From Brevundimonas sp. (GTDB taxonomy: Bacteria > Pseudomonadota > Alphaproteobacteria > Caulobacterales > Caulobacteraceae), in assembly GCF_004210735.1 (NCBI RefSeq), contig NZ_SDZL01000020.1, positions 1 through 46,117 of the forward strand: 46,117 nucleotides of DNA, given 5' to 3'. This document shows, one piece after another, positions 1 to 8,492 of the stretch. A program made the translations under genes and the position numbers. Below the pieces are notes generated by a model. That model had not been told where the DNA came from. It ran no database searches and worked only from the letters and a program-made list of their open reading frames with translations. The first letter of the stretch is position 1. Each line of letters opens with the position of its first letter.

Positions 1-465
1 CCGCACCTGCGCCCCGGCGGCCACCAGCGCCCCGGCCCCGGCCCGCGCCGCGCCCCCGGCGCCCAGCAGGGCCACTGTCGCGCCCTGCAGGCTCAGCCCC
101 GGCGCCTGCCGCGACAGGGCGTACAGCACGCCTGCGCCGTCCGAACTGTCAGCGCGCGCGCGTCCCCCGGCGAAGGTCAGGATGTTGGCCGAACCGGTCG
201 CCCGAGCGGTGTCGCTGACCACATCGGCGGCGGCGAAGGCCTGTTCCTTGAACGGCGCGGTGACGTTGAAACCGGCCACCAGCCCGGCGCGCCCGGCGGC
301 GATCAGGGCCTCGAACCCTGCCGCATCGGCGGGGGCGAAGGGGACATAGGCGGCGTTCATCCCCGCCGCCGCCAGCCAGGCGTTGTGGATGACAGGGCTG
401 AGCGAATGCGCCACCGGCTGTCCGGCGACGCCCCCGACCACGGCCGCGCCCGTGACCCGGCTCAT
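1..465 (-). CDS. aroE: Shikimate dehydrogenase, 3' end cut by window edge
   Basis: Reduces 3-dehydroshikimate to shikimate with NADPH in aromatic amino acid synthesis. The N-terminal 155 residues are visible. They carry the substrate motif [10 protein letters not shown] (about residues 15-24), the catalytic Lys in NVTAPFKEQ (K73) and the Asp of SSDGAG (D109). The nucleotide-binding glycine turn GAGGAAR begins near the visible end. The family is usually about 270-290 residues, so roughly 120 are missing beyond base 1. The ATG at 465 overlaps the maf stop by four bases (ATGA), which suggests translational coupling in a ppsR-maf-aroE operon. As I recall, Caulobacter has the same order on this side of its origin. 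Confidence 0.93.
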   Translation of the reverse strand, partial: MSRVTGAAVVGGVAGQPVAHSLSPVIHNAWLAAAGMNAAYVPFAPADAAGFEALIAAGRAGLVAGFNVTAPFKEQAFAAADVVSDTARATGSANILTFAGGRARADSSDGAGVLYALSRQAPGLSLQGATVALLGAGGAARAGAGALVAAGAQVR

Positions 466-1067
466 GTCAGCAGCACTCCGGCCCGGCGCAACTCGGCCAG
501 CACCGGCCACAAGGGCAGGCCCAGGACGGTGAAGAAGTCCCCCTCGACCGCCTCGAACAGCTGCGACCCCATTCCCTCCAACCGGTAGGAGCCGACGCAG
601 GCCAGCAGGCCTTGCCCCTCGGCCGCCAGATAGGCGTCCAAGAAGGCGTCGGAAAAGTCGCGCATCCGCATCGCGACGCTGTCCACACCCGACCACACCA
701 CGGCGCCGTTGACGGCCAAGGCCGCGCCTGAATGCAGATGATGGGTCCGGCCGCGCATGGACTTCAGCCGGTTCCGCGCCTCGTCCAGCGACTTCGCCTT
801 GGAAATCAGGCCGCCGTCGAAGGCCAGGGTCTGGTCCCCGCCCAGCACCCAGGCCTCGGGATCCAGCCGCGACATGGCCAGCGCCTTGGCCCGCGCCAGC
901 TCCACGGCCAATTCAGCGGCGTCCAGATGGGCGTGGGCCCTCTTGATCGCGTCCTCGTCGACCTCGGCCGTGCGGACGGTGAAGTCGACCCCGGCCTCGG
1001 CCAGCATGGCCCGGCGCGCGGCGCTGCCGGACGCCAGGATCAGGCGGGTGTCGGTCCGGTCGCTCAC
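462..1067 (-). CDS. maf: Maf-family nucleotide pyrophosphatase
   Basis: A 201-residue Maf/YceF/YhdE-type nucleoside triphosphate pyrophosphatase. Family members hydrolyse non-canonical or methylated NTPs and have been linked to septum inhibition. The N-terminal signature [14 protein letters not shown] (residues 9-22) is the Maf nucleotide-binding loop, GGDQTL holds the conserved acidic residue, and the central [13 protein letters not shown] segment fits the family. The length is typical (about 190-205). The start overlaps the ppsR stop by four bases and the stop overlaps the aroE start by four. Which Maf subfamily (m7GTP or dTTP/UTP) it belongs to cannot be settled by eye. Confidence 0.93.
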   Translation of the reverse strand: MSDRTDTRLILASGSAARRAMLAEAGVDFTVRTAEVDEDAIKRAHAHLDAAELAVELARAKALAMSRLDPEAWVLGGDQTLAFDGGLISKAKSLDEARNRLKSMRGRTHHLHSGAALAVNGAVVWSGVDSVAMRMRDFSDAFLDAYLAAEGQGLLACVGSYRLEGMGSQLFEAVEGDFFTVLGLPLWPVLAELRRAGVLLT

Positions 1068-1933
1068 CAGGTCGCTCCGATACGGTGGGTGCGGCGTTCG
1101 CTCAACAGGTTGACGATGGCGGCGGCCGTCTCCTCGACCGAGCGACGGGTCACGTCGATGGTCGGCCAGCCGCGCCGCTCGAACGCCCGACGCGCCTTGA
1201 TCGTCTCGTCCCGCACCGCCTCATGGTCCACATAGTCGGACGCCCGGCTGGCGTTCAGCCCCTCCAGCCGGTTGCGGCGGATCTGGACCAGCCGCTCGGG
1301 CGACACCGTCAGGCCGATGACCAGCGGGTTCTTCAGCGCGACCAGACGCTCTCCGTCCTCCTGGCCTGGCACCAGCGGCACATTGGCGGCGCGGATGCCC
1401 CGGTGCGCCAGATAGATGCAGGTCGGCGTCTTGGAGGTGCGGCTGACCCCGCACAGCACCACGTCGGCGCCCTCCAGCTGTTCGACCGTGCCCTGGCCGT
1501 CATCGTGGGCCATGGCGAAGTCCAGCGCCGAGATGCGGTTGAAATAGTCGTGGTCCAGCGTGTGCTGGGCGCCCACGCGCGTCGACAGGCTGGCCCCCAG
1601 ATAGCGCGACAGGGCCCCGACCAGCGGGTCCAGCGCGCCGATCTGCGGCATATCCAGGCGGCGACAGCCTTCCTCCAGCTGTTCGCGCAGCTCGCGATCC
1701 ACCAGAGTGTGCAGCACCACGCCAGGGGCCGAGGCGACCTCTTCCAGCACCCGCTCCATCTGTTTGGGCGAGCGCACCAGCGCATAGATGTGCTCGATGG
1801 GAATGACGCCGTCGAAACGGGCCGTCACCGCCTTGGCCATGGCGTTCAGCGTCTCGCCGGTGGAATCGGACACCAGATGGACGTGGAAATAGGTCGCCAG
1901 CCTCGAGGGGCCTTGGGAACGGGCGGGGCTCAT
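1064..1933 (-). CDS. ppsR: PEP synthase regulatory kinase/pyrophosphorylase (DUF299)
   Basis: A bifunctional regulator of the DUF299 family that phosphorylates and dephosphorylates PEP synthase or pyruvate phosphate dikinase. I place the start at 1933 (MSPARSQGPS), giving 289 residues. An AG-rich Shine-Dalgarno (GGGAGG) sits just upstream, and the protein then enters the family's conserved N-terminus (FHVHLVSDSTGETLN). The P-loop-like GVSRTSKT lies at residues 162-169. The reading frame stays open upstream to 2362, but that part runs through the putative origin and resembles no protein. It is the first gene of the leftward operon, and duf299 is the left neighbour of Cori in Caulobacter. Confidence 0.92.
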   Translation of the reverse strand: MSPARSQGPSRLATYFHVHLVSDSTGETLNAMAKAVTARFDGVIPIEHIYALVRSPKQMERVLEEVASAPGVVLHTLVDRELREQLEEGCRRLDMPQIGALDPLVGALSRYLGASLSTRVGAQHTLDHDYFNRISALDFAMAHDDGQGTVEQLEGADVVLCGVSRTSKTPTCIYLAHRGIRAANVPLVPGQEDGERLVALKNPLVIGLTVSPERLVQIRRNRLEGLNASRASDYVDHEAVRDETIKARRAFERRGWPTIDVTRRSVEETAAAIVNLLSERRTHRIGATW

Positions 1934-2139
1934 GATCGGGCCTCCCTTGTGGACAGGCGGTGGGCGACGATGAACTTTCCGGGCGCCGGCCTGGGCGCCG
2001 AAAGCCCGCGTCTGGGCGCCGATCTCTATAGCGAGGGCAGGGGCGGGCGGCGAGCGGGGATGATGCGGGATGAAAGCCGGGGTTCGGCGCCGGACTGTCC
2101 CATGGCCCGAACTGCCCTCTCGAAGCCTTGTGGAGAGTC

Positions 2140-2154
2140 CTAACGAAACCTTAA
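2140..2154 (+). promoter_or_regulatory. CtrA binding site, abutting a GANTC methylation site
   Basis: CTAA-CGAAACC-TTAA matches the CtrA recognition pattern TTAA-N7-TTAA with one mismatch. A GAGTC (2135-2139), a CcrM methylation site, directly abuts it. In Caulobacter, CtrA bound in Cori represses replication in swarmer cells. The same role here is inference. Confidence 0.7.
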
Positions 2155-2243
2155 CGGCGCCCCCGTCCAGGGTCGTCGGCGCCCGTGACGGCGCCCAGGC
2201 CGGTCTTGCGTCGAAACGCCGCCCTACCGGGATACGCCCTCGG

Positions 2244-2252
2244 TTATCCACG
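2244..2252 (+). promoter_or_regulatory. DnaA box
   Basis: TTATCCACG matches the consensus TTATCCACA at eight of nine positions. It is the best DnaA box seen in the ppsR-hemE gap. A weaker related sequence (CTGTCCACC, 2253-2261) follows directly, so two DnaA protomers could bind side by side. Confidence 0.75.
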
Positions 2253-2360
2253 CTGTCCACCGGGAGCGCGCAGACCGTCTGAAACCCCGCGCCGGCGGGC
2301 GGGGATAACCCGGGAATGACGCGGGATGACCGGGCGTTTGTCCCCGTCATTCCACCCTCC

Positions 2361-2400
2361 AAGACTCTTCTACAGACCTTCTTTTAATTCTTATTTGAAC
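2361..2400. other. AT-rich element in the origin (possible unwinding region)
   Basis: Twelve of 40 bases are G or C, against a surrounding sequence of roughly 70 percent GC. It contains GACTC (2363-2367) and TTAA-N7-TTGA (2384-2398), a CtrA-like site with one mismatch. It lies about 54 bases before hemE, so it could be the DNA unwinding element, part of the hemE promoter, or both. Confidence 0.5.
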
Positions 2401-2453
2401 AGGGAAGAGGGGCGAGGCTTGAGAGGACAGGTCCGGCCCCGTAAGGCATCCGA

Positions 2454-3488
2454 ATGACCAAGCCCGCGCTGATCAGGGTCCTTGAGGGCCAGACGACCGA
2501 ACGCCCGCCCGTGTGGTTCATGCGCCAGGCGGGACGCTATCTGCCCGAGTACCGGGCGCTGCGGGCGCAGGCGCCGGACTTCATCGCCTTTTGCCTGAAC
2601 CCGGAAATGGCGGCCGAGGCGACCCTGCAGCCGATGCGGCGGTTCGGCTTCGACGCAGCCATAGTCTTCGCCGACATCCTGCTGATCCCCGGCGCCCTGG
2701 GCCAGAAGGTCTGGTTCGAGGCGGGCGAGGGGCCCCGCCTGGGCGCCCTGCCGTCGGTCGAGTCGATGCGTGACCTGGCCGCCGGGGCGGGAGAAGCGCT
2801 GAAGGCCGTCGGAGAGACGCTGTCCATCGTCCGGTCCCAACTGGAGCCCGAGCGCGCGCTGATCGGCTTTGCGGGCGCGCCCTGGACGGTCGCCACCTAT
2901 ATGCTGGACGGCGAGGCGCGCACCATCGGCAAGGGCGAGCGCGCCCAGGCCCGCACCTATGCCTATGCCGAGCCGGAAAAGGTCGCGGCGGTGTTGGACG
3001 TGCTGGTCGAGGCGACGGCCCATTATCTGAAGATGCAGCAGGACGCCGGCGCCCAAGTGCTGAAGATCTTCGAAAGCTGGGCCGAGGGCCTGCCCGACGA
3101 TCTGTTCGAAAGCCTGGTGCTGAAGCCGCATCAGAAGCTGGTTGCCCGCGCCCGTGAGCTGGGTGTCACTGTCCCGCTGATCGGCTTCCCCCGTGGTTCG
3201 GCGGCCCTGGCCGAGCGCTATGCGACCGAATGCGACGTTCAGGCTGTGGCGCTGGACACCGCCTGTCCGCTGGCGGTCGGCAAGCGCGTGCAGGCGATCA
3301 AGCCGATCCAGGGCGCGCTGGATCCGCTGCTGCTGCGCGCCGGCGGTCCGGCCTTGGATCGCCGGGTGGATCAGTTGATTGAGGCCTGGGGCCAGGGGCC
3401 GTGGATCTTCAACCTGGGCCACGGCATCCTGCCGGACGTGCCGATCGCGCACGTCGAACAGGTGCTGAAACGGATCGGCGCCCAATGA
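2454..3488 (+). CDS. hemE: Uroporphyrinogen III decarboxylase
   Basis: A cytoplasmic enzyme that removes four acetate carboxyls from uroporphyrinogen III to give coproporphyrinogen III in heme synthesis. The 344-residue protein has the signature PVWFMRQAGRYLPEY near residue 20, the GFAGAPWTVATYML motif in the middle and the C-terminal NLGHGILPDVP. Its length is normal. It is the first gene of hemE-hemH-hemJ and lies beside the putative origin, where Caulobacter hemE lies next to Cori. The stop overlaps the hemH start (ATGA). Confidence 0.96.
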   Translation: MTKPALIRVLEGQTTERPPVWFMRQAGRYLPEYRALRAQAPDFIAFCLNPEMAAEATLQPMRRFGFDAAIVFADILLIPGALGQKVWFEAGEGPRLGALPSVESMRDLAAGAGEALKAVGETLSIVRSQLEPERALIGFAGAPWTVATYMLDGEARTIGKGERAQARTYAYAEPEKVAAVLDVLVEATAHYLKMQQDAGAQVLKIFESWAEGLPDDLFESLVLKPHQKLVARARELGVTVPLIGFPRGSAALAERYATECDVQAVALDTACPLAVGKRVQAIKPIQGALDPLLLRAGGPALDRRVDQLIEAWGQGPWIFNLGHGILPDVPIAHVEQVLKRIGAQ

Positions 3489-4522
3489 GCCGCATCGCCG
3501 TCGTCCTGTTCAATCTCGGCGGCCCGGACGACCAGGCCTCGGTGCGGCCGTTCCTGTTCAACCTGTTCAACGACCCGGCGATCATCGGCCTGCCCGGTAT
3601 CCTGCGCACGCCACTGGCCAGGCTGATCTCCAGCCGCCGGGAAAAGAGCGCCCAGGCCAACTACACCCTGATGGGCGGGGGATCGCCGCTGCTGCCCGAG
3701 ACGCGGAAACAGGCGGCCGCGCTGGAAGGCCTGCTGGCCGCCCGCCGCCCGGTCGACACGGTCCGGACCTTCGTCGCCATGCGCTACTGGAGCCCCTTCG
3801 TCGCCGAGACGACGGCCGAGGTCGCGGCCTTTGCGCCGGACGAGGTGGTGTTGCTGCCGCTGTATCCGCAGTTTTCCACGACGACGACTGAGTCCTCGTT
3901 CAGGGAATGGCGCCGCACCTATCGCGGCCCGGGCGCCGAACGGGCGGTCTGCTGCTATCCCCAGGCCAGTGGGTGGATTGAGGCCCAGGCGGCCCTGATC
4001 CGCGCGGCGCTGGACCAGGCGGGCGACCGACCGGTGCGGGTGCTGTTCTCGGCCCACGGCATCCCCGAGACCCTGGTGACGAAGAAGGGCGACCCCTATC
4101 AGGAACAGGTGGAATCGACCGTCGCCGCCGTGGTTGAACGGCTGGGCCTGACCGATTGGGCCATCTGTTACCAGAGCCGCGTCGGGCCGATGAAATGGCT
4201 GGGCCCCTCGACGCCCGAGGCGCTGGAACAGGCCGGGCGTGATGGCGTCGGCGTGGTCGTGACGCCCATCGCCTTTGTCTCCGAACACATCGAAACCCTG
4301 GTCGAGCTGGACATTGAATACGCCGAGCTGGCGCATCAGAACGGCGTCGCCCCCTATATCCGCGTCCCGGCCGCAGGCGTGACGCCGGCCTTCATCGAAA
4401 CCCTGGCCGACGCGGCGCTGAACGCCCTGCCGCGCGGCGGGACCGCGCCGTTCGGTCCCGGCTGCCGGGGCGACTGGAAGGCCTGTCCCCGGGATCGCGC
4501 CTGCCAAGGGAGCGTCGCATGA
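3485..4522 (+). CDS. hemH: Ferrochelatase
   Basis: Inserts Fe2+ into protoporphyrin IX, the last step of heme b synthesis, at the inner membrane face. I place the start at 3485 (MSRIAVVLFNLGGPD), which overlaps the hemE stop and begins the normal ferrochelatase N-terminus; the open frame extends further upstream inside hemE. The protein has 345 residues. Visible motifs are LFNLGGPD, the catalytic His region FSAHGIPE and the SRVGPMKWLGPST segment. The late Glu-rich part (FVSEHIETLVELDIEY) is also typical. The C-terminus has three cysteines (CRGDWKACPRDRAC); some ferrochelatases carry a C-terminal Fe-S cluster, but I cannot show one here. The stop overlaps the hemJ start. Confidence 0.95.
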   Translation: MSRIAVVLFNLGGPDDQASVRPFLFNLFNDPAIIGLPGILRTPLARLISSRREKSAQANYTLMGGGSPLLPETRKQAAALEGLLAARRPVDTVRTFVAMRYWSPFVAETTAEVAAFAPDEVVLLPLYPQFSTTTTESSFREWRRTYRGPGAERAVCCYPQASGWIEAQAALIRAALDQAGDRPVRVLFSAHGIPETLVTKKGDPYQEQVESTVAAVVERLGLTDWAICYQSRVGPMKWLGPSTPEALEQAGRDGVGVVVTPIAFVSEHIETLVELDIEYAELAHQNGVAPYIRVPAAGVTPAFIETLADAALNALPRGGTAPFGPGCRGDWKACPRDRACQGSVA

Positions 4523-4983
4523 CCGCCTATGATCTGGCCCGGGGCCTGCACATTCTGGCCGTCATCGCCTGGATGTCCGGCATGCTCTATCTGCCGCGCC
4601 TCTACGCCTATGACGCCGAACAGGCGGCCAAGCCCGAGCCGTTGCGGTCCGAGATGCAGGCCCTGCTGCGCACCTGGCAGGCGCGGCTGCTGCGCATCAT
4701 CATCAATCCGGCGATGATCCTGGCCTTCGTCTTCGGCGGCTGGCTGATCTGGATCGACGGCACGGCGCGCGGCTGGGACGTGTTCCAGCAGCCGTGGATG
4801 GTGACCAAGCTGGCCGGCGTTTTCCTGCTGGCCGCCTGGCACAGCTTCCTGGCGGGCCAGCGCAAGAAGATCGCCGCCGGAACCTCGACCCGCTCGGCCC
4901 GCTTCTGGCGCATGTCGAACGAGGTGCCGTTCGTCCTGGCCATCGTGATGGTGCTGTCCGTCACACTGGAGTGGACATTCTAG
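4519..4983 (+). CDS. hemJ: Protoporphyrinogen IX oxidase, HemJ type
   Basis: An inner-membrane protein of 154 residues in the HemJ/UPF0093 family, which oxidises protoporphyrinogen IX to protoporphyrin IX. Four hydrophobic segments are visible (about residues 5-25, 53-75, 93-112 and 132-152). The family's conserved His (GLHILAVIAWMSGML) sits in the first helix, and WMVTKLAGVFLLAAWHSF is in the third. It is joined to hemH by a four-base overlap. The three genes therefore cover the end of heme synthesis, with HemJ acting chemically before HemH although it is encoded after it. Confidence 0.93.
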   Translation: MTAYDLARGLHILAVIAWMSGMLYLPRLYAYDAEQAAKPEPLRSEMQALLRTWQARLLRIIINPAMILAFVFGGWLIWIDGTARGWDVFQQPWMVTKLAGVFLLAAWHSFLAGQRKKIAAGTSTRSARFWRMSNEVPFVLAIVMVLSVTLEWTF

Positions 4984-5023
4984 GGCGCCACGCTCGCGAC
5001 GCGGTCGCTCGCCGCTTGAGCGC
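4984..5023 (-). repeat. Foldback repeat, copy A (after hemJ)
   Basis: On the minus strand these 40 bases match the tandem copies at 24326-24475 at 31 of the first 33 positions. The outer arm GGCGC pairs with GCGCT-type sequence at the other end, and the inner hairpin is GCGAC-CGC-GTCGC. It follows the plus-strand gene hemJ and reads opposite to it. Confidence 0.8.
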
Positions 5024-5298
5024 GGGCGCGAAGGGCCACAGGCCGTGTCGGGTCGGGAGGTCCCGCAGGGCCGACGACCACGGTCCACTCATAAGCCTCC
5101 GCTTGACCTGACGGGGCGTTTCGTGGTTCCGCTGGCGGCGAACCGTGGGGCGTGATCCGCCTGCGGTCCCTCTCTTTTTGCGACGCCTGCCGGTTTGACC
5201 CGCGGGAGCCCGTCGTTTCCCCTTCGGCCGCAAGGCCGCGACTTCCAGTCCTGAATGCCCCCGGCGTCCCTTGGCGCGCGGGCGCGAGCGAGCCTGCC
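4984..5298 (+). other. hemJ-rho intergenic region (rho leader)
   Basis: A 315-base gap. Its first 40 bases are a copy of the foldback repeat family described below. The rest is GC-rich with a short T-run (around 5170-5175), and I find no convincing promoter or coding sequence. Long rho leaders are autoregulated by premature termination in enteric bacteria, but nothing here proves that. The open frame upstream of the rho ATG looks unlike a Rho N-terminus. Confidence 0.45.
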
Positions 5299-6801
5299 AT
5301 GACCGACATCCGCGACACCGACCCCGATTCGCCGGAAACCGAAAACCTGGAGCCGGCCGCCGAGCCGAAGCGCCGGACCCTGTCGCTGGGCCGTGGCTCG
5401 TCCGAGCCCGAGGCCCCCGCGCCGGTGGCCGAGGCCGAGCCGGAGCGGGAAGCCGCCTCGACGCCCCAGGACTTCAGCGGCATCGACACCTCGGCCGAGG
5501 AAGACGAGGACGATGATGGCGAACCCATCGTCCCCAATGGCCGCATCACGCTTCAGGAACTGAACGAGAAGACCCCGGAAGAGCTGGTCGCCTTCGCCGA
5601 GAGCCTTGAGATCGAGAACGCCGGCAACCTGCGCAAGCAGGACCTCCTGTTCGCCATCCTCAAGACCCTGGCCGACGAAGAGGTCGAGATCATCGCCGAC
5701 GGCGTGCTGGAGATCCTGCCCGACGGCTTTGGCTTCCTGCGCTCGCCCGATGCCAATTATCTTCCGGGTCCGGACGATGTTTATGTTTCTCCGTCGCAGA
5801 TCCGCCGCTTCGGCCTGCGCTCGGGCGACACCATCCACGGGGCCGTGCGCGGCCCGCGTGAGGGCGAACGCTATTTCGCCCTGCTGAAGGTCGACACGAT
5901 CAATTTCGAAGACCCCGAAATGGTCAAGACCAAGGTCCTGTTCGACAACCTGACCCCGCTCTATCCCGAAGAGCGGCTGCACATGGAAATCCAGGATCCG
6001 ACGCTGAAGGACCGCTCGGGCCGGGTCATCGACATCGTCGCCCCGCTGGGCAAGGGCCAGCGCTGCCTGATCGTGGCGCCGCCGCGCGTGGGCAAGACGG
6101 TCATGTTGCAGAACATCGCCAAGTCGATCGAGCGCAACCACCCCGAGGTTTTCCTGATCGTCCTGCTGATTGACGAACGCCCGGAAGAAGTCACCGACAT
6201 GCAGCGCACGGTGAAGGGCGAGGTCGTGGCCTCGACCTTCGACGAACCGGCCACCCGCCACGTCGCCGTCGCCGAAATGGTGATCGAAAAGGCCAAGCGC
6301 CTGGTCGAGCACAAGAAGGACGTGGTGATCCTGCTGGACTCCATCACCCGTCTGGGCCGCGCCTACAACGCCACCGTCCCCTCGTCGGGCAAGGTGCTGA
6401 CCGGCGGCGTCGACGCCAACGCCTTGCAGCGGCCCAAGCGCTTCTTCGGCGCCGCGCGGAACGTGGAGCAGGGGGGCTCGCTGACCATCATCGCCACCGC
6501 CCTGATCGATACCGGCAGCCGGATGGACGAGGTGATCTTCGAAGAGTTCAAGGGCACCGGTAACTCGGAAATCGTGCTGGACCGCAAGGTCGCCGACAAG
6601 CGCATCTTCCCGGCCATCGACGTGCTGAAGTCCGGCACCCGCAAGGAAGACCTGATCACGCCGAAGGATCAGCTGACCAAGACCTATGTGCTGCGCCGGA
6701 TCCTGAACCCGATGGGCCCGCAGGACGCGATCGAGTTCCTGCTCGACAAGCTGCGCCAGTCCAAGAACAACGGCGACTTCTTCCAGTCGATGAACACCTG
6801 A
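5299..6801 (+). CDS. rho: Transcription termination factor Rho
   Basis: A hexameric RNA helicase that ends transcription. I chose the ATG at 5299 ([11 protein letters not shown]), giving 500 residues. The first 80 or so residues are acidic and rich in Pro, Glu and Ala, an extension beyond the E. coli protein (419). The N-terminal RHO domain starts near residue 83 ([19 protein letters not shown]). The cold-shock-like RNA-binding domain follows (DGFGFLRSP, near residue 142). Walker A is APPRVGKT at about 260-267 and Walker B is [10 protein letters not shown]. An RNA-binding Q-loop/R-loop region is present. A parS site lies just after the stop. The gene has its own long leader and is probably transcribed alone or with the next small gene. 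Confidence 0.96.
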   Translation: MTDIRDTDPDSPETENLEPAAEPKRRTLSLGRGSSEPEAPAPVAEAEPEREAASTPQDFSGIDTSAEEDEDDDGEPIVPNGRITLQELNEKTPEELVAFAESLEIENAGNLRKQDLLFAILKTLADEEVEIIADGVLEILPDGFGFLRSPDANYLPGPDDVYVSPSQIRRFGLRSGDTIHGAVRGPREGERYFALLKVDTINFEDPEMVKTKVLFDNLTPLYPEERLHMEIQDPTLKDRSGRVIDIVAPLGKGQRCLIVAPPRVGKTVMLQNIAKSIERNHPEVFLIVLLIDERPEEVTDMQRTVKGEVVASTFDEPATRHVAVAEMVIEKAKRLVEHKKDVVILLDSITRLGRAYNATVPSSGKVLTGGVDANALQRPKRFFGAARNVEQGGSLTIIATALIDTGSRMDEVIFEEFKGTGNSEIVLDRKVADKRIFPAIDVLKSGTRKEDLITPKDQLTKTYVLRRILNPMGPQDAIEFLLDKLRQSKNNGDFFQSMNT

Positions 6802-6826
6802 TCGACATAACCGTGGTATGGCCGGG

Positions 6827-6842
6827 TGTTTCACGTGAAACG
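6827..6842. other. parS site 1 (rho-DUF6489 gap)
   Basis: TGTTTCACGTGAAACG contains the perfect 14-base palindrome GTTTCACGTGAAAC at 6828-6841, the standard ParB binding core. It is intergenic, 25 bases after the rho stop and about 4.4 kb from the putative origin. Confidence 0.95.
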
Positions 6843-6867
6843 TCCGGCGTTTTCCGGAGCGACGACG

Positions 6868-7095
6868 ATGAAGATGAACGTCGAGATCGACTGCACTCCG
6901 GCCGAGGCCCGCGCCTTTCTGGGCCTGCCCGACGTCACGCCGCTGAACGACCATCTGGTCGCCGAAATGCAGAAGCGGATGGAGGCTAATGTCGCCGCCA
7001 TGCAGCCGGACGAACTGATGAAGACCTGGACCAGCTTCGGCCTGCAGGCCCAGGACCAGTTCCGCCGCCTGATGGAAGCGGCCGTCAAGCCGTAG
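6868..7095 (+). CDS. Small DUF6489-type protein
   Basis: A 75-residue acidic cytoplasmic protein (MKMNVEIDCTPAEARAFLG) that resembles the DUF6489 family found between rho and mnmE or elsewhere in alphaproteobacteria. Its function is unknown. The conserved part is CTPAEARAFLGLPDVTPLN, followed by amphipathic helices. I start it at 6868, after a GGAGC-like ribosome site. An upstream GTG at 6826 is in frame, but the peptide it would add is encoded by the parS site itself. It lies 19 bases before mnmE and may be co-transcribed with it. Confidence 0.7.
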   Translation: MKMNVEIDCTPAEARAFLGLPDVTPLNDHLVAEMQKRMEANVAAMQPDELMKTWTSFGLQAQDQFRRLMEAAVKP

Positions 7096-7114
7096 GCTGA
7101 ACCGCGACTTCGCC

Positions 7115-8422
7115 ATGACCGACACCATCTTCGCCCTCGCCACGCCTCCCGGTCGGGGCGCCGTCGCCATCCTGCGCCTGTCCGGGCCGGGGGTGGGGGA
7201 CGCGCTGTCGGCGCTGGGCGCGCGTGGGCTCAAGCCGCGTCTGGCCTCGGTCCGCGACCTGAGGCGCGGCGGCGAACTGATCGACCAGGCGCTGGTCCTG
7301 CGCTTCGTTGCGCCCCATTCCTATACCGGCGAGGACTGCGCTGAGCTTCAGCTGCACGGCGGCCGCGCGGTGATCGAGGCGGCCAGTCGCGCCCTGATCG
7401 CCCTGGGTCTGCGCCCCGCCGAACCGGGCGAGTTCACTCGCCGCGCCTTTCAGAACGGCCGCATGGACCTGGCCCAGGCCGAGGCCGTGGCCGACCTGAT
7501 CGACGCCGAGACGACCGCGCAAAAGGCGCAGGCCTTGGGCCAGCTGGACGGCGCCCTGTCCGCCGCCTACGCCGGGTTCCGCCGCGACCTGCTGAAGGCC
7601 CTGTCGCTGGTCGAGGCCGAGATCGACTTTCCCGATGAAGAGGTGCCGGACAATCTGGCCCGCACCGCCGGGCCGGTGCTGGACGCCCTGGCCGCCGACC
7701 TGCGCGCCGCCCTGTCGGACGCCGATCGGGGCCGGCGGGTGCGCGAGGGCTATCGCATCGTCCTGATCGGCGAGACGAACGCCGGCAAGTCGTCGCTGTT
7801 CAACGCCTTGATCGCGCGCGAGGCGGCCATCGTCACCCCGATCGCCGGGACCACGCGCGACGTGCTGGACGCCGACATCATGATCGGCGGCTACGCCGTG
7901 ACCCTGTCGGACACCGCCGGCCTGCGCGACAGCGACGACGTGGTCGAGGCCGAGGGGATCCGCCGGGCTCGCGTTCGCGCCGCTGAGGCTGACCTGCGCC
8001 TGTGGGTGCGCGCCCCGAACGAGGTGGCCAGCGCCGCCGCCGACTATGTCCGACCGGGCGATCTGGTGGTGTTGAACAAGGCCGACCTGGGCGCCGCCCC
8101 GCCCGTCGATGGGTTCGAGACCCTGACCCTCAGCACACTGACAGGGCAGGGGATGCCTGCCCTGCACGACTGGATCGCCGCGCGCCTGCAACGCGACCTG
8201 TCCGGCGCCGACTTCCCCGCCGTCACGCGCGAACGCCATCGCCGCCGTCTGACCGAGGCGCTGGCCGCCGTCGAGACGGGCCGCCAAGCGCTGGACCGCG
8301 CGCCCGAAATGGCCGGCGATGATCTGCGGCGGGCGGCCGACGCCCTGTCCCGCGTCACCGGCGCCATCGGCGTCGAGGATATCCTAGGGGAAGTCTTCTC
8401 AACCTTCTGCATCGGCAAGTAG
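7115..8422 (+). CDS. mnmE: tRNA uridine-5-carboxymethylaminomethyl GTPase MnmE
   Basis: Works with MnmG to place (carboxymethyl)aminomethyl groups on the wobble uridine U34 of several tRNAs, using GTP hydrolysis and methylene-tetrahydrofolate. The protein has 435 residues. An N-terminal folate-binding domain ([10 protein letters not shown]) comes first. The G domain carries G1 GETNAGKS (219-226), G2 GTTRD (245-249), G3 DTAGL (266-270) and NKAD. The C-terminus ends in the conserved Cys motif CIGK, which is catalytically important. It is slightly shorter than E. coli MnmE (454). Its partner mnmG follows after a parS-containing gap. Confidence 0.96.
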   Translation: MTDTIFALATPPGRGAVAILRLSGPGVGDALSALGARGLKPRLASVRDLRRGGELIDQALVLRFVAPHSYTGEDCAELQLHGGRAVIEAASRALIALGLRPAEPGEFTRRAFQNGRMDLAQAEAVADLIDAETTAQKAQALGQLDGALSAAYAGFRRDLLKALSLVEAEIDFPDEEVPDNLARTAGPVLDALAADLRAALSDADRGRRVREGYRIVLIGETNAGKSSLFNALIAREAAIVTPIAGTTRDVLDADIMIGGYAVTLSDTAGLRDSDDVVEAEGIRRARVRAAEADLRLWVRAPNEVASAAADYVRPGDLVVLNKADLGAAPPVDGFETLTLSTLTGQGMPALHDWIAARLQRDLSGADFPAVTRERHRRRLTEALAAVETGRQALDRAPEMAGDDLRRAADALSRVTGAIGVEDILGEVFSTFCIGK

Positions 8423-8425
8423 GAA

Positions 8426-8441
8426 CGTTTCACGTGAAACA
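8426..8441. other. parS site 2 (mnmE-mnmG gap)
   Basis: CGTTTCACGTGAAACA contains the perfect GTTTCACGTGAAAC core (8427-8440). It begins four bases after the mnmE stop. Confidence 0.95.
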
Positions 8442-8492
8442 GAGCGGGCCGCCGAGGTGGCGATCAGGCCCCGTTTCGACTATGTAGCGCCT

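Larger units (their letters stand above)
1934..2453. other. Putative chromosomal replication origin (Cori-like)
   Basis: A 520-base gene-free stretch between divergent ppsR (DUF299) and hemE, the location of Cori in Caulobacter crescentus. Seen directly: a near-perfect DnaA box (2244-2252), three 7-of-9 DnaA-like boxes on the minus strand (1949-1957, 2129-2137, 2300-2308), a CtrA-type site (2140-2154), a possible second CtrA site in the AT-rich element (2384-2398, TTAA-N7-TTGA), two GANTC sites (2135-2139 and 2363-2367), and a 40-base stretch at 2361-2400 with only 12 G or C. Genes on both sides point outward. Origin function is inferred from position and motif content. Confidence 0.82.

Noticed and set aside
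1934..2362. N-terminal extension of ppsR through the origin gap
   Set aside because: The extension is unlike DUF299 proteins, while ATG 1933 has a GGGAGG site and begins the family N-terminus.
6826..6867. Upstream GTG start for the DUF6489-type protein
   Set aside because: The added residues (FHVKR) are just the translation of the parS site; ATG at 6868 has a better ribosome site and fits the family start.
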